A DNA stretch of 64,000 nt from Gambelia wislizenii (GCA_030847615.1 JAUMIR010000001.1:30875501-30939500), one strand, 5' to 3'; positions 1-11,499 are shown, counted from the stretch's first letter. Program-made: numbers and translations. The notes: generated from the letters alone by a model not told the origin.

Positions 1-395
1 AGAAGCTATTGAAATCCACAAACACCTGGACAACTTCAACAGGAAAAAAGAAACCCTAAAAGTAAACAAAATCTGGCTGCCAGTCCTGAAGAACACTAAA
101 ACCAGAACTCGACACTTGCAAATGAACTCCACCCAGGGACAGGGGGATTTCCAGCAGATAATGGGCCATCAACCAACCATTAGCCAAACAGACACTAATC
201 CTCCTTGCATATCTTCCCCCAGGAACTACCCATTCAAATACACAAATTTACATAACCTCTCCAACAGGGGGCTCACAGTATATAACCCCCCCACTCCTAC
301 ATAACCATTCTCTGAAGATGCCAGCCACAGATACAGGCAAAACATCATAAAGAAACTCTTCTAGAACACGGCCTCACAGCCCGGAAAAAAAACAA
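1..395 (+). mobile_element. Penelope-like element, 3' part, running in from the left edge
   Basis: A reading frame open from base 2 to 304 begins with EAIEIHKHLDN and continues through LKVNKIWLPVL. This matches the end of the GIY-YIG protein encoded on the minus strand at 43843-44196, which has EVIEIHKHMDN and LKVNKVWLPVL. After the stop comes the terminal region with TTCTCTGAAGATGCCAGCC and CTCTTCTAGAACA, also shared with the second copy. The 5' part lies outside the window. The family is clear from the second copy's GIY-YIG motif; the exact subfamily is not assigned. Confidence 0.8.
312..346 (+). ncRNA. Hammerhead-ribozyme-like motif in the Penelope terminal repeat (decayed)
   Basis: CTGAAGA (312-318) fits the hammerhead core CUGANGA. 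It is followed by a GCC/GGC stem (320-322 with 336-338), then AAAAC where GAAAC is expected, then ATC. Two departures from the canonical fold are visible: one extra T between the core and stem II, and G12 changed to A. Penelope-like elements are known to carry hammerhead motifs in their terminal repeats, so position and family fit. This copy is probably inactive. Confidence 0.4.
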
Positions 396-2020
396 GGAAA
401 AATCCATTCTCTCTTTCATCCAAATATTTAAAATTTTTGACTATCTAGTTTCATGACTGAAGAATTCAGTTGAACTGCATCATTCTTGATACTGCTTTCC
501 AGTATTGCAGTTTAATAAAATTCTATTATATCACTATAAAGCTGGAAAATATATGTCCCTTTCTATAGATATGAAAATATCAGATGGATGTGTTTTCCCT
601 AAAACACAGGAAATTGTCATATACTGAGATGAGCATTGATTCACCCAGTTTAGTACTGTGTACATTGATAACCTGTGGCACTTTCAGGCGAGGGTGAGCA
701 TTGTGGCCTTCTGGATGCTGCTGGAATACAAGTTTCATCAATGCTAGCCAGAGTAGGCAGTACTGAGGGATGATGGGAGCTCCAGTATAACAGCATAAGG
801 CTAGTCAGTAATTTCTCATTTGTTTATTAGATAAATTAGTGGAGTAGAGGTATACCTTAGAGCCAAATGACATAATCAAGTAATTACTCAACTTTTTCTC
901 CATGAGCTTCAGAAACAGAAAATAATTGGGTTTACTATTGATTCTAAACCTTCTTCAAAACCGGCTTCCTCTGTTCCAAGAAGTGTTTATTTAAGCCTTC
1001 AGGCAGGCATTGAAGATATAACTGGCACATTGAAGGAGCAGAGATAGATTCCTTTCCTTATGAATTAATTTCTGATGCTCAGGTGCTGCTTTTTTAGATT
1101 CTTTTACTACCATCAGGTTATGTCTTTGCTTCCTTTCTCTTTATATAAAAACATTTGGTTGGGTCCAGATTGAATGACATGTACAGTAGAACCATTTAAA
1201 TAAGTGGGACCTTAATTAGTAATGACTGTCCCATTTGTAGTTGCAAGTTTAATTTTAACATAACTAGGTCTGGATCCTGCTCATCATCTGACAATTTGTA
1301 ATGGTTAGTTTTTCACTTTCTGATTATATCAAAGACTTAATTAAAATAGGTAGAACATTGAAATTTGCTTTCTCATGGAACTATTGTTAGCTGGCAAACA
1401 TATCAAAGGAGGGAAAATAGCTTATTTGAAGACCTTTTGACATTAGGAGATGAAGTCAGAACAAACTTAAAGCTGCTAGTAGAATTGGTTTCTAAGCTTG
1501 AGAGAAGAAATGGGGCATTAGCATAGTGATTTCTAGAAAAAATATATACTGTTGGTTTACAGAAGATCTTATTTAAGATCTTATAGTTTGCATGCAAGTC
1601 ATGCTAATGTTCTATCCAGTATGGTACTAGTTTCAACTTTCTCCAGTCTCAGGCCCAGAATCATATCTAGCATTCTTACTTGAGATCCTTTGACTGATAG
1701 ATGGAATGATGGAAAAGTGGAATTCCAGGTCTGCTTCATGCAAATCTTGGAATTAGAACTAAATTAAATCTGATTACAGCTAAATTAAGTCTCATTTATT
1801 CCAGTGTTCCTAGATTAGGTGTGACTAAGTCTAGATCCAACCATATGGTCCGAATTTTATTTAGAGAAGCAAAAATTAGTAACAGCCTTGTTAATTTGTA
1901 TCTAAGATAGCATATTTATGAATATTTTGGATGAGAGATTTAAATTATCTAAAGCAGGGAATTAAGGGAATTTAAGTGTGAACAGCTAGATTTCTTTGCC
2001 TAACTTTCTCTCACTTAACT

Positions 2021-2022
<2 letters not shown>
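396..2022. other. Non-coding DNA with little recognisable structure
   Basis: AT-rich sequence without a supported gene. The only recognisable piece is a hAT-like remnant at about 660-795, listed separately. The short open frames here have no recognisable domain. I see nothing else. Confidence 0.6.
660..795. repeat. hAT-like MITE remnant (GGGATGATGGGAG family)
   Basis: The segment holds GGCCTTCTGGATGCTGCTGGAATACAA and GGGATGATGGGAGCT at matching spacing. This is the palindromic pattern common in reptile non-autonomous hAT elements (TCCAGATGTTGTTGGACTAC with GATGGGAGTTGTAGTC). Similar pieces occur at 3890-4035, 55210-55330 and 58755-58865. Both ends are degraded. Confidence 0.5.

Positions 2023-2058
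<36 letters not shown>
2023..2058. repeat. (CT)n microsatellite at a LINE 3' end
   Basis: Eighteen CT dinucleotides directly abut the 3' end of the minus-strand LINE. The two plus-strand copies of the same LINE end in AGCCAGAGAGAGA at 22460 and 48550. The repeat is therefore best read as an expanded tail of the element. Confidence 0.85.
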
Positions 2059-2060
<2 letters not shown>

Positions 2061-2067
2061 CTTTTCT

Positions 2068-3027
2068 TCACAAACGAAGATTCAGGAAGGACTCATCCCA
2101 TGCTTTCTGCAAGCACGCTGATGACTGAAAAGCCAATCCGAGATAAACAGGTCCGATTGCAGAAAGCACAGCAAAAGGCTGGTAAAGAACTTCCGTTTTC
2201 TTAAGGTTGACTTCCAGCCTAAACAGCTCTGCAGCTGTTGCGAAGCAGGATGTTAGGTGCTGCAGAGCTGCTTCTGTGTGGGCAACAAGGGCAGCATCAT
2301 CAGCGAAGAGCATCTCACGGACTAGATAGTTTAGAGTCTTAGTGCGAGCCCTCAGATGGCTTAAGGTAAACAAGCTACCATCAGTACGGTAACGTATATA
2401 GATGCCGTCGTCTTCTTCGAGCTCTGCCGTAGCCCTTTGGAGCATCATGCTGAAGAAGATTGTAAATAAAGTTGGCGCAAGAACACAACCTTGCTTCACT
2501 CCATTAGTTATTAGAAAGGGCTCTGAAAGAGCATCACCATATCTGACTTGACCGCGCTGGCCCTCGTGTAGCAATATAATCATTTTAAGGAATTTGGGGG
2601 GACATCCTAGTCTTTCCAGGATCTGCCACAGACCTTTTCTATTCACAGTGTCGAAGACTTTGGTGAGGTCAAGAAATGTTACATAGAGACCCTTGTTCTG
2701 CTCTCTACATTTCTCTTGCAGTTGTCTAAGGGCAAATACCATATCTGTAGTACTCCTATTGGCACTGAAGCCACATTGGCTTTCAGGAAGAAATTCTTCT
2801 GCAATAGCAGGAACTAATCTGTTCAGGAGTATCCTTGCAAGGATTTTTCCAGCAATAGAGAACAGTGTTATGCCTCGATAGTTTGAGCATTCGGATTTTG
2901 CTCCTTTTTTCTTGTACAGGGTGATGATGACTGCATCTCGGAGATCTGATGGCAGTTCCCCTTTTCCCCAGCAATTCACAAGGAGTTCGTGAAATTTATC
3001 ATGGAGTGCATGACCCTGTGTTTCCAA
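2068..3027 (-). pseudogene. LINE reverse transcriptase, 3' part joined to the element tail
   Basis: The 319-codon frame carries RT motifs in order: SNYRGITLFSIAGKILARIL, ESQCGFSANRSTTD, FLDLTKVFDTV (first catalytic Asp), NGVKQGCVLAPTLF, and MLFADDAALVAHTEAAL, where the catalytic FADD is intact. After LKKTEVLYQ the frame passes into out-of-frame tail sequence (LGLAFQ, then SLNLRL-like), which marks the internal deletion junction near residue 285. The thumb, the YG.ETW segment and the C-terminal finger present at 21814-22425 are therefore missing. It overlaps the next fragment (2976-3509) in another frame, so a frameshift separates them. It is a dead retrotransposon gene and not a host gene. 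Confidence 0.85.
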
Positions 3028-3509
3028 ACTTCAGGTGGGATTCCATCAATCCCAGCTGTCTTGCTGTTTTTCATCTGCTGTATGGTCTTAAGGGTCTCTT
3101 CCAAAGTGGGAGCTATGTCCAATTCATTTTTCATCGGTTTTTGTATCATATGTTGGATAGCTGAGTCTTGGACTACTTGGTTGGCACTAAACAGACTTTG
3201 AAAATGTTCAGCCCATCCATTCAGGATGGAGGCTTTATCGATAATTAATGTTTGACCATCTGTACTGTATAAGGAGATTTGGATCTGATAAGTAGGTCCA
3301 AACACTGCTTTAAGAGCTTCATAAAATCCTCTATGATCACCCAGATCTGCACAGTGTTGTGTCTTTTCTGCTATATTGATCCACCACTTGTTCTGCATGT
3401 CTCTGAGTTTTTGTTGAAGTTTACTACATGTGAGACGGAAAGCTGCTTTTCTTACATGGCAAGTTGGCTGGGCGAGGTATGCCTGGTGAGCAGTTCTCTT
3501 CTTTGCCAA
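2976..3509 (-). pseudogene. LINE linker between endonuclease and RT (fragment)
   Basis: The 177-codon frame reads AKKRTAHQAYL, NKWWINIAEKTQ, GFYEALKAVFGP and MKNSKTAGIDGIPPEVWK. The last is the conserved K..GxDGIPxE block just before the RT fingers. It continues into the RT at 2068-3027 after a frameshift in the overlap. Upstream the same frame can be followed to about 3630 across an in-frame TGA. No endonuclease remains. Confidence 0.8.
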
Positions 3510-3889
3510 CAGCTCCTGTATCTCCTGGTTGTTTTCGTCAAATCAATCTTGATTTTTCTTGTGGGAGAACCTGAGGGATTCTTTTGCAGACTGGAGTATA
3601 CTGTTTTTTATATGTTTCCAAAGCGCTGTCTTAACTTACAGTGAGATAAAAACTCAGTAGGACATAGTTTTGAATTGAGATTCTGTCATTAAGCTTTACT
3701 GAGCCTCTTGAGTTCTCTGTATTAATAGACAGCCACTTCTCATAGTTGCAGTTGTGTAAAACCTCTTTCCTGGATTATCCTTATGATCACACTGGAGAGA
3801 AGCATGGTATATAGAAGGACCTTTTAATAGAACTGGTTAACAGTTGCTTTTCAGTTTAATATTTTGCCAATCTGTGAGGTAGCAGATCG

Positions 3890-4035
3890 GGCTAGCTGAG
3901 GAGTGGGAATTGTGTAGCATTCCAGATGCTGTTGAACTGCAAGTCCCAGCATTTCTCTTCCTTGGCTATATTGATGAGGGCTGCTAAGAATTGTAGTTCA
4001 GTCCCATTTAAAGGGTCATAGTTTCCTCCCCTGGA
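3890..4035. repeat. hAT-like MITE remnant
   Basis: It contains CCAGATGCTGTTGAACTGCA and TTGTAGTTCAGTCC in inverted arrangement around GAGGGCTGCT. These are degraded arms of the same palindromic element type seen at 55210-55330. Confidence 0.5.
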
Positions 4036-4082
4036 TTAGCTAGTTGTTGCGCAGAACTGGACTGTTGCTGTTCTAAGAGCAA

Positions 4083-4327
4083 ACGTGGTGTAATGCTTTG
4101 AGTGATGGACTATCATCCTGGGGACCAAGATTCAAATCCTTGCTCAGCCATGGAAAACCACTGAGTGACCCTGGGCAAGTCACATTCTCTTAGCCTCAGA
4201 GGAAGGCAAAGGGAAACCCCTTTGAACAAATCTTGCCAAGAAAAAAAAAACCTGTGATAGGTTTGCCTTAGGGCTGGCATAAGTTGGAAACAACTTGAAG
4301 GCACAGAAGAAAAACAACAACAACAAA
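4083..4327 (+). mobile_element. tRNA-derived SINE (CTTGAAGGCACA tail)
   Basis: The head resembles polymerase III boxes: A-box-like GTGGTGTAATGCTTTGAGTG and B-box-like AGATTCAAATCC. The body has GGGCAAGTCACATTCTCTTA and GAACAAATCTTGCCAAGA. The tail is CATAAGTTGGAAACAACTTG then AAGGCACA and an (AAC)n run. Minus-strand relatives lie at 9965-10190, 40183-40332, 51838-52060 and 52062-52293. The tail is shared with the 5S-headed SINE at 59045. Confidence 0.85.
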
Positions 4328-5907
4328 GTGCAAATATGTTTTGTGGCTACTTTTTCCAGTCTATTAACAGTTGCAAATGTATTTCTGGTGCTGCTGATGG
4401 TGGTTCCTTGATCAGTCACTTGCCAACATTTTTTACATTTCTGCTTTTCTCATTGTTAATTACGGTAGCAGTATTTGGTTAGGATCCAGAAGAGAGGTAT
4501 ACTCTGTGAGGGTGTTATAGCTTATACTCAGTTGATGATATGCACCAGATTTCCTACAGTTTGAAACTGAAATACTCAGGGAAGATTTCTTCACTTTTTG
4601 AGGTATAAGTCAGTGAAAAGTACACAGGTAGGAATGATCATCCCCCAAAGTGCAGGAGACAATTTGAGTTCTACTCCAATAAAGTTGAATGCAGCAGCCT
4701 AAGACCAAAGTGAACATGGCTAAGGAAATCATGCTGGAGTAGGGAGAGTCACATCCATTCCTCCAGCATCATTTTCCCAAGTGAAGTTCCTCCAAAGCTG
4801 TTGCGTGCGTAGAGAAGAATATCCCATATAGATCCTTTTCCTCACTCCTGTTAAACTAATAGCAACATTTAGGATGAGAAAATTAAATGGGGAAACAGTC
4901 CATCCTTTGCCAGCACTACTCTGCAGTCTGCAGAACTACAGTGTTTGGAGCTGCTTTTTTCTCCCCCCTCAAGATGAGAGGTTCTGATAATGCATTACTT
5001 AAGTCATGTCTACTTTGGCCCCTAGACAAAGCAAGCAGATGAAGTAAATGTTCATGATTTTCTTATGGAAATTATGAATTTCTCACTGTTTTGCATAGCT
5101 TATTATGCTTTTGCTAGTTGTAGGGAGGAATACAAATACTGAAGCCCCTGCCTAACTTTTGGAAATCTTATTCTTGATTTTGGCAGCCTGTGCTGATTCA
5201 TTTTCAAACATATCATTGCAACACAAAGGTTTAGAATTTTTTTAAATGAGAACTAAGATTCTGGGGAGAATGTTCAGTGTCCCCAAGTACTTTTGGTATA
5301 TTTTACTGCATTCTCATGGAATTGCAGCATACAACCCCCCACTCCACCCAATAAGTTTGTTGTCACAGAAACAGTGCTGCTCAGTTGTTAACTAGCCATT
5401 GACAGAAGAGTTTATTAACTTTAGATATGCTACTTGCCTTCAACCTTGGTCATGCAAGATGCACACAATCTGTGGATTTCTCAGTGAGCAGAAGTGCTTT
5501 TCCATCAGCTTATTGCTGGTTCTTCTAATGCACAAAATCAAACTCAGTTAACTGTATATTTTTTTCAATGACTGAACTTATTCAGAGGTAGGTTTTTGCA
5601 AAGTTTATCTGTGTTTGAATTTTTTTTTGGCTTGGTATTATTCATTTTTCTCAGATATAAGTTGTATAATATATGTTCAGTGGCTGCAGGAGAGGAAGGT
5701 GTTTAATTTTCCTACAGTTATTTAAAGCCCTCTTATACTCTTGTTAAAATTAAAACCTTTAAGGGAAAAACCCTCCTACTTCAGGAGGTGTGATTTAAAT
5801 CTGCCATAATATGTTCAAATAGGTGCCCTAGTTGGCTCAGAATCTTTGCCTTCTCCACAGATAAAGCTGAATTTGAAGACTGGAAATAATATGGTGTTAT
5901 ATAATAT
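4328..5907. other. Non-coding DNA, no feature recognised
   Basis: No supported exon, RNA gene or confident repeat. A C-run at 5335-5345 and AT-rich stretches are the only compositional features. Confidence 0.6.
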
Positions 5908-6005
5908 GCTTTGTGCAAGTGAAGTTCTAGGTTAAATTAATTGCTACCCTTGTTAAAAAATGGATGGCAATTCATTTAATCTAGAACTTTGCTTGCACAA
6001 AGCAG
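5908..6005. repeat. Palindromic (foldback) element
   Basis: The left arm from 5908 (GCTTTGTGCAAGTGAAGTTC) is the imperfect reverse complement of the right arm ending near 6004 (GAACTTTGCTTGCACAAAGC). Arms are about 38 nt around a loop of about 20 nt. It is probably a miniature inverted-repeat transposon; the superfamily is unknown. Confidence 0.7.
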
Positions 6006-6249
6006 TTCTGAAGCACACTGCTAAAGTGTGATGATATGTACTTCTGAACTTAGCACCTATCTTGTATGAGTCATATAAAGTTATCCAATCTTTTTAACTT
6101 CAGATGCCAAGGATTGTTTCTGGGACCTTCTGTGCACAAAGTATGCACTTACCACCAAACCTTGATTCCAAATATTTAACAGATAGGGGATCCAAGAGGA
6201 TTCAGATGACACTTGTTAGAGATTCCAGGGCTGAAAGCAGGCATCTCAC

Positions 6250-6775
6250 ATTTTGCAGCTGAGACATAGGGTTTGTCTAGAAGGGCTGTATTAGAGCCCT
6301 GCAGTTCTGATGATGCAGGGCTTTGGGCCAGTTTTGCCCCCAGGCAGTCTTCACGACTCCTGGGGCAAGGGACTAAGACAGAGTAAAGCCCAATAAAATA
6401 TTTTTTAAAAGCATGTACCAAAAAATGGTCTTTCCAGAAAACAAGGTCAGGCCTCATGTGACCACAGGATCCCTTACTGGCATGCAGCCTCCTGTGGCTT
6501 CCTCCTGAAGCCAGGAAGGAGTCCTGAAGTGTGTGATCAAAGCTGGTCACATGCAGGAGGTCTTGGTCACATGCTGCGGGCCCACTTCCTGGCTATGGAG
6601 AGTGGGATGTGGGTGGCAGTGGTGGTGGCTGCAGAGACCAGTCAGCATGCCAGTCTGGACTTCCTCCCATTTTGTCCAGGTGACAGGGGAGCAATAGACC
6701 TGATCTGTGGACAGAATATGCCAGCAAGGAGCCGGTATATTCTGGCCCATGTAGATGCACCCCTAGTCTAATAAA
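6250..6775. mobile_element. Candidate DNA-transposon remnant
   Basis: GGGTTTGTCTAGAAGGGCTG near 6268 resembles the GGTCTTGTCTATA terminus of the element at 23386. The other edge, GTAGATGCACCCCTAGTC, resembles a common hAT-like end. GC content is higher than in the flanks. No target duplication was recognised, so this is tentative. Confidence 0.35.
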
Positions 6776-6976
6776 CAACCTGAGAGGCTGGTATTCCTGG
6801 AACTGAGTGAGCTACCATTAGCAACTAAATAATACATTTATACCAGACTTTGGAGTGCCACTTTTTCTAGCTGAGATACAAAAAATGTTCTAGGATTGAT
6901 TTTTAAAGAGCTTTTAAAATTATCCCAATAGAAATACCTGATTAAAAATCACAGCCTTGATTATGAATTGGATACT

Positions 6977-7017
6977 TTATGCTCTCTTCCAACTCGATGA
7001 TTCTATGATTCTATGCT
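6977..7017 (+). repeat. CR1 3'-terminal fragment
   Basis: CTCTTCCAACTCGATGATTC followed by TATGATTCTATG is the CR1 3' end with its ATTCTATG tail repeat. Only the last 40 bases or so are present. Confidence 0.75.
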
Positions 7018-7997
7018 GTAAGCCATGCAGTAATATGTTATCTTGTTGTATCGTTTAATGCAGAGTTGTGTACACCCCATATTCTTTTTATGTTGCCTGT
7101 GGAATCCTGAAGGAAACCTGTCTGTTTTAAAGTTTAACAAGGGGAAGTGAGGATTGAAAGCATGCATTTTTGAAAATTCATTAGCATGAGGTAAACATGT
7201 ACCCTTTTATAGATTTCTTTAAAAAAATCTACTCTGTCATTTTAAGACTCAATCATAATTTTGAAAGACAGGGGAAAAAACATCATGGAATTAAAAGTAT
7301 ATAAAAGAGGCAGAGTCAAAGTAAATTTTAGGAACAAATCCAAGGGAGACTGTCAGCTGAGGTTGGATGAGGATCACAGCTAGAACTAGTGTGTAGCAGC
7401 AGGGAAGGAATCGATATCTGAGGAAGACAAGTTATAAAGAAGAAGCAGAAAGTGCAAATAGAGACTAAAAGTAAGAGTAGTTCTTGAAGCAGGAAACAGA
7501 TGGAATGAATATAAAGCAAAAGGGACTGAGATTGAAGCAAAGCAGAGTCTTGTCTATGTTTTGCAATCAAGCTTGCTTAAGGGGTTTTGGAAAGAATCTA
7601 CAGCAAAAAATATAGGCGTTTTTGTCCAACAGACCATATGTAGCCATTCCTTTGCAGTGGGCAGATCATTAAGGGCTCTCTGTTGGTATGGCCAAAGACC
7701 TCCCTTTCCATTTCCTGGTTAGCTCTATGATTAAATCAGCTACAGATCAGGAGCTAGTTAAGGTGTGACTTAATGTATCTAAAATAAAATATTTTCAGAA
7801 AGAAAAAAGGTGAAGATAGAAGCTGATTTTACTTGCACTTGTCAAACCAAGTGTAATTTTACATGAAATGTGGCAACTGTACTGCTGTAGAGGTGTTTGG
7901 GGCCTATTTGTGATACAGTTCTTTTATCATTCCAGAAACTACCCTTTTTAGTGCTAAGTTAACTACTATTTTGATAATGTTTAGAAATATGAAATGA
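7018..7997. other. Non-coding DNA, no feature recognised
   Basis: I see no exon or confident repeat here. The minus-strand open frame at 7328-7570 is low-complexity and has no domain. Confidence 0.55.
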
Positions 7998-8024
7998 ATT
8001 ATTATTATTATTATTATTATTATT
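7998..8024. repeat. (ATT)n microsatellite
   Basis: Nine ATT units lie directly next to the 3' end of the CR1 fragment that follows. Confidence 0.9.
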
Positions 8025-8295
8025 CATAGGATCATAGAGCTGGAAAGAGCCCTATGGGCCATCAGATCCAATCCCCTGCTCAATGCAGTATTTCTAGCCA
8101 GAGCATTCCCAGCAGGTAGCTGTCCAGCCTCTTTTTGAAGATCCAGAGAAAGAGACCTCACCACCTCTCTAGGCAATTAGTTCCATTGCTGAACTACTCT
8201 CAGGATCAAAAAGTTCCTTCTAATGTTCAATTGAAATCTACCCTCTTGTAACTTAAAACTATTAGACCTAGTCTACCCTCTGAGACAGCAGCAGT
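8025..8295 (-). mobile_element. CR1 LINE 3' fragment
   Basis: The plus-strand text begins TTCATAGGATCATAGAGCTGG and continues GGGCCATCAGATCCAATCCC, the complement of a CR1 3' end. It goes on into the region encoding the C terminus of CR1 ORF2 (compare 14196-14470). It is about 15-20 percent diverged from the 14191 copy by eye. Confidence 0.85.
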
Positions 8296-8304
8296 GGTTA
8301 TTAT

Positions 8305-9210
8305 TGTTGTTTCGTCTTACCCACCTCTCCTTATGGGACTACAGTATTTGTTGCTCTTTGTTATCGATTAAAATACAGCAACAAATAGACATATAACACA
8401 GTTAAAAACACAAACACAAATTATAAATGCATAACCAGAATAACTCATAATTTAAAAACCATCTGGATAGGCCTATGGAAGAGATTGGTATTTAATGCTG
8501 TTTTAAATGCAGACAGCATATCCAGCTGTTGAATCTCTTCCAGCAGGTCATTCCACAATTTGGGGATGGCTGAAGAAAAAGTCCTCTGGTTAGTAGTTGC
8601 CAGCCTAGTGCTGGCTGACTGAAGTAAATGCTCCCCAGAAGACCTGAGTTATGGGGCCAATTATACAAGAAAAGACAGTGCTGTAGTAACCTGGACCTAA
8701 GCCATATAGGGCTTTAAAGGTAACAACCAACACTTTATACCTTGCCTGGAAACTAATTGGCAGCCAATGCAGTGACTTTAATATAGGTGTAATATGATAC
8801 ACCAGTAACCAATTTGACCACCATGTTTTGCACTAATTGAAGTTTCTGTTGGCATGAAGTTTGGTACAGAGGTAGGCAAACATACAGTGCGTTGCAGATT
8901 ACCAGCACTTGCACTCCCACCTTTAGGTCCTCCAGCTATAGGAAGGGGCCCAGCTGGCATATCAGCCGAAGCAGATAGTAAACACTCCTTTCTGTCTTAT
9001 TTATCTGGACTGGCATTTGAAGCAACAGATCCAGAAGCACCCCCAAGCTGCGAACACAATCTTTCAGGGGGAGTGTAACCCCATCCAGAACTGGTTGACA
9101 CACCTCCTATGTGTTGTTGGTGAGACAAACCCAAACAGAACAATATTTCATACTATTTCATCTGATCAGTTTCTTCACTTCATCCCAGAAGGGATAGGTT
9201 GACTGGTACA
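8305..9210 (-). mobile_element. L2-clade LINE, 3' part
   Basis: It is co-linear with the better-preserved minus-strand L2 at 60728-62340. Shared blocks include TTACCCACCTCTCC (3' end), GCAGGTCATTCCACAATTTG, CAGCCAATGCAGTGACTTT and GGAGTGTAACCCCATCCAGA. The 5' part is missing. It lies directly next to a CR1 end. Confidence 0.85.
8605..8802 (-). pseudogene. L2 ORF2 C-terminal fragment
   Basis: The frame reads HITPILKSLHWLPISFQARYK then VLVVTFKALYGLGPGY. This is the L2-clade C-terminal block (normally H.TP.LKSLHWLP, KALHGL.PGYL). It is a decayed fragment within the LINE at 8305-9210. Confidence 0.8.
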
Positions 9211-9964
9211 TTTTCACTTACTTCTGGTGTATCTTTTAATTATTTCTGATTTTTGAAAACAAATGTTATCTTGACTTTAAACTGATTAATCCACTTATGT
9301 AAAACCAGGAGGTAGAATTCTAGTCACATTGCATTTTAGTTCATTTATGGGTACTGTTCAGTTTCTTTCCCAGTGTTACATAAGGAACTAAGCATGCTCA
9401 GTAATCCTGCACACAATGATGTGTGCATAAGGCCATGTAATGATATGATAATTATATAATGGAGAGAATGGACTGTTTGTCATCTCATGTGGGGGGACTT
9501 GATGATCATGAACAAGATAAAGCTATCTAAATTGGTTTCTATTGGCATGCTTGCCTACCATACGTACGGTAAATATATCTCCAGACCTGACAACATGGGA
9601 TCTTCCTGAAACGATCAAGGAACTCTGCCAGTATAGGGGTTTTTTACTTTATACTGGACAGAGTCAGAACAGATATCCAGAGAAAAGACTTTATGGCTGC
9701 AGTGGAACACTGAAAAGTTATGGCCTCCTTTTACAGTCTTTGTCCCTGTTGTTTCTTTGCCTTCCTTCCTTTCTTTTTTGGTGGGGGGGCAGGTGAGGGA
9801 GGTGGGGCTTGAGCCTTCTGTCTACATGAATATTCTCTGTAACATCCTAAATGAAAAGATGCAGACTTAAAGACTTGTGTCCCCAACTTTTGTTCCCTTG
9901 CATGATTTTTTCTATCTTATTTACCTGATGAAGAAGCCAGTTAGCTTTGAAAGATTAATTGTTT
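9211..9964. other. Unassigned sequence, possibly an unrecognised retroelement end
   Basis: A purine-rich and T/C-rich stretch contains a short open frame at 9542-9796 without a recognisable domain. At 9925-9952 CTGATGA and GAAA flank a possible 4-bp stem; see findings. No exon is supported. Confidence 0.45.
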
Positions 9965-10190
9965 TTTGTTATGTGCTCCAAATTGACTCCAACCTAAGGT
10001 GACCTTATTCTGTAACTGTCTTGGAAATATTTATTCAGATGACGTTTTACCATTGCCTTCCTCTGAGGCTGAGAGAGTATGACCTGCCCAAGCTCACCTA
10101 CTGGATTTTTGTGGCTGAGTAGGGATTTGAACCTTGGTGTTCCAGAGTCCTAGTCCAACACCCCAACCATTAAACCATGCTAGCATAATG
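9965..10190 (-). mobile_element. tRNA-derived SINE (CTTGAAGGCACA type)
   Basis: Reverse complement of the 4083 family. The plus strand shows GCCTTCCTCTGAGGCTGAGA, GGATTTGAACCTTGG (B box) and CCAACCATTAAACCATGCTA (A box end). The 3' tail side (9965-10000) is the more diverged. Confidence 0.85.
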
Positions 10191-11499
10191 GTTATTGTGC
10201 CTTCTGACTGGTCTAAAAAAAGTATCACCAATGTGCATTTTGGATACTGTTTACTGTTTTCCATTGCACCTCATCAACAGAACAACTGTATATAGGATTG
10301 CTATAGTAAAAGTGAATCCCAAATAGGTGAGGCAATAAAATATAGGTCAGGTTTACAGCTGCTGGGAATACTTGAAAGCAATGTGAGCTGGAAGTTTGAG
10401 GGGCTTTGAGCTAGAGTCAGTGTTCTCAAAGCAGGAAAGAGATTTTTTGTAAGGAGAAGTAGGTATTTTTCAGTCAAAAGTAGAGTAGCTGGCCTGCATC
10501 ATACTTCCCTTCTGAGCTTTTGTGTGACTTGAATGGATCAGGAGATAGACCTCCTGACCCATGTCCTCCTAATCCAAAGATATACAGCTGAAATCCTCCA
10601 AAGGCAATTTCTACAGTTTTATTAACTAAAGGATGCACTGTTGCTATAGTCAAAGAAAAGTGATGTGTTCAAGTGTTGATTTTATTGTTCCTCTAACTTT
10701 GTTTCTCCAAATAATTTTGTTGATTATTCAACACAGTTACTTGAAAACAGGTTTTACTTCTCATTAGCAATGCATGGGTTTGCATTGTAAGGCTCCTCTT
10801 TAAGCATTAGGGTTTGCTTATGAAGAAAGCATTTTTGGTTTTGGTTTTTCCAAAAAATTCCTACCAAAAATGCAAAGAAATCCCTGCAAGTAATGTGGGT
10901 TTAAAAATAGAATTACATGGAACAGCACATGGTGACTTTATAGTTTTACTTGCTTCAGTTGGTGTCCTTTCTCACTGCACTGCTTGAATAAAATGAATGG
11001 CTGGGGGAACAATTAGTTCACCATGTGTTTTCCCTGTAGTCAGCCTCTGTCCACTCTAATGGTGCACCCCCCCCCATTCTTTTAAGTGGCAAAAGAAGCA
11101 GCCATTTTGAATGTTTGCCTTACTGTCTAATAGCAGAGACTGCCCTAAGAGAAGGCCTTTTGGGGGGGGAAACTATGGCAGGTGCACTAGCTTTCAGTCC
11201 CTTGAAAGAGGTTTGCCTTACTCCCATAATATAGCTGACAACAGAAAATCTATTTTTAAAAAACACTAGCACTGTCAGCCCTGGTGTATTCTTAATGCTA
11301 CTTTTTCTGCCCTTTTATCAGGATGGCTTCTGCTGCCTGATTAATGACTTTGGGGTCATCTATATAGGAAAAAATAATGCACATACATGTGCATTATACT
11401 CAATTCACAGCAGCTTTCTTTTGTCTCCATGGCATTTTGGTAAATGTTATAGTATGTGAGTAAGTGAGTAAGTATGTGAAGCTCTTCGAGGTGATGTTC
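10191..11499. other. Non-coding DNA, no feature recognised
   Basis: No exon or confident repeat. A C-run near 11067 and a G-run near 11162 are present. A (GTGA/GTAA) micro-repeat lies at 11455-11475. Confidence 0.55.

Larger units (their letters stand above)
2059..3640 (-). mobile_element. Non-LTR retrotransposon (LINE), 5'-truncated and internally deleted
   Basis: On the minus strand this encodes a linker, then a reverse transcriptase, then jumps to the last bases of the same LINE family. The 3' end, CTTCCTGAATCTTCGTTTG then GAAGAAAAGCC, is shared with the copies ending at 22460 and 48550. Compared with the 21814 copy it lacks about 0.6 kb or more between the RT and the final finger region. 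A TGG to TGA change gives an in-frame stop near 3545, just upstream of the first open frame. The clade is an APE-type LINE with a C-terminal Cys/His finger; I do not assign it further. Confidence 0.85.

Noticed and set aside
4083..4140. tRNA gene (also at the heads of other SINEs)
   Set aside because: A- and B-box-like sequence is present but no full cloverleaf; it is followed by a SINE body and tail.
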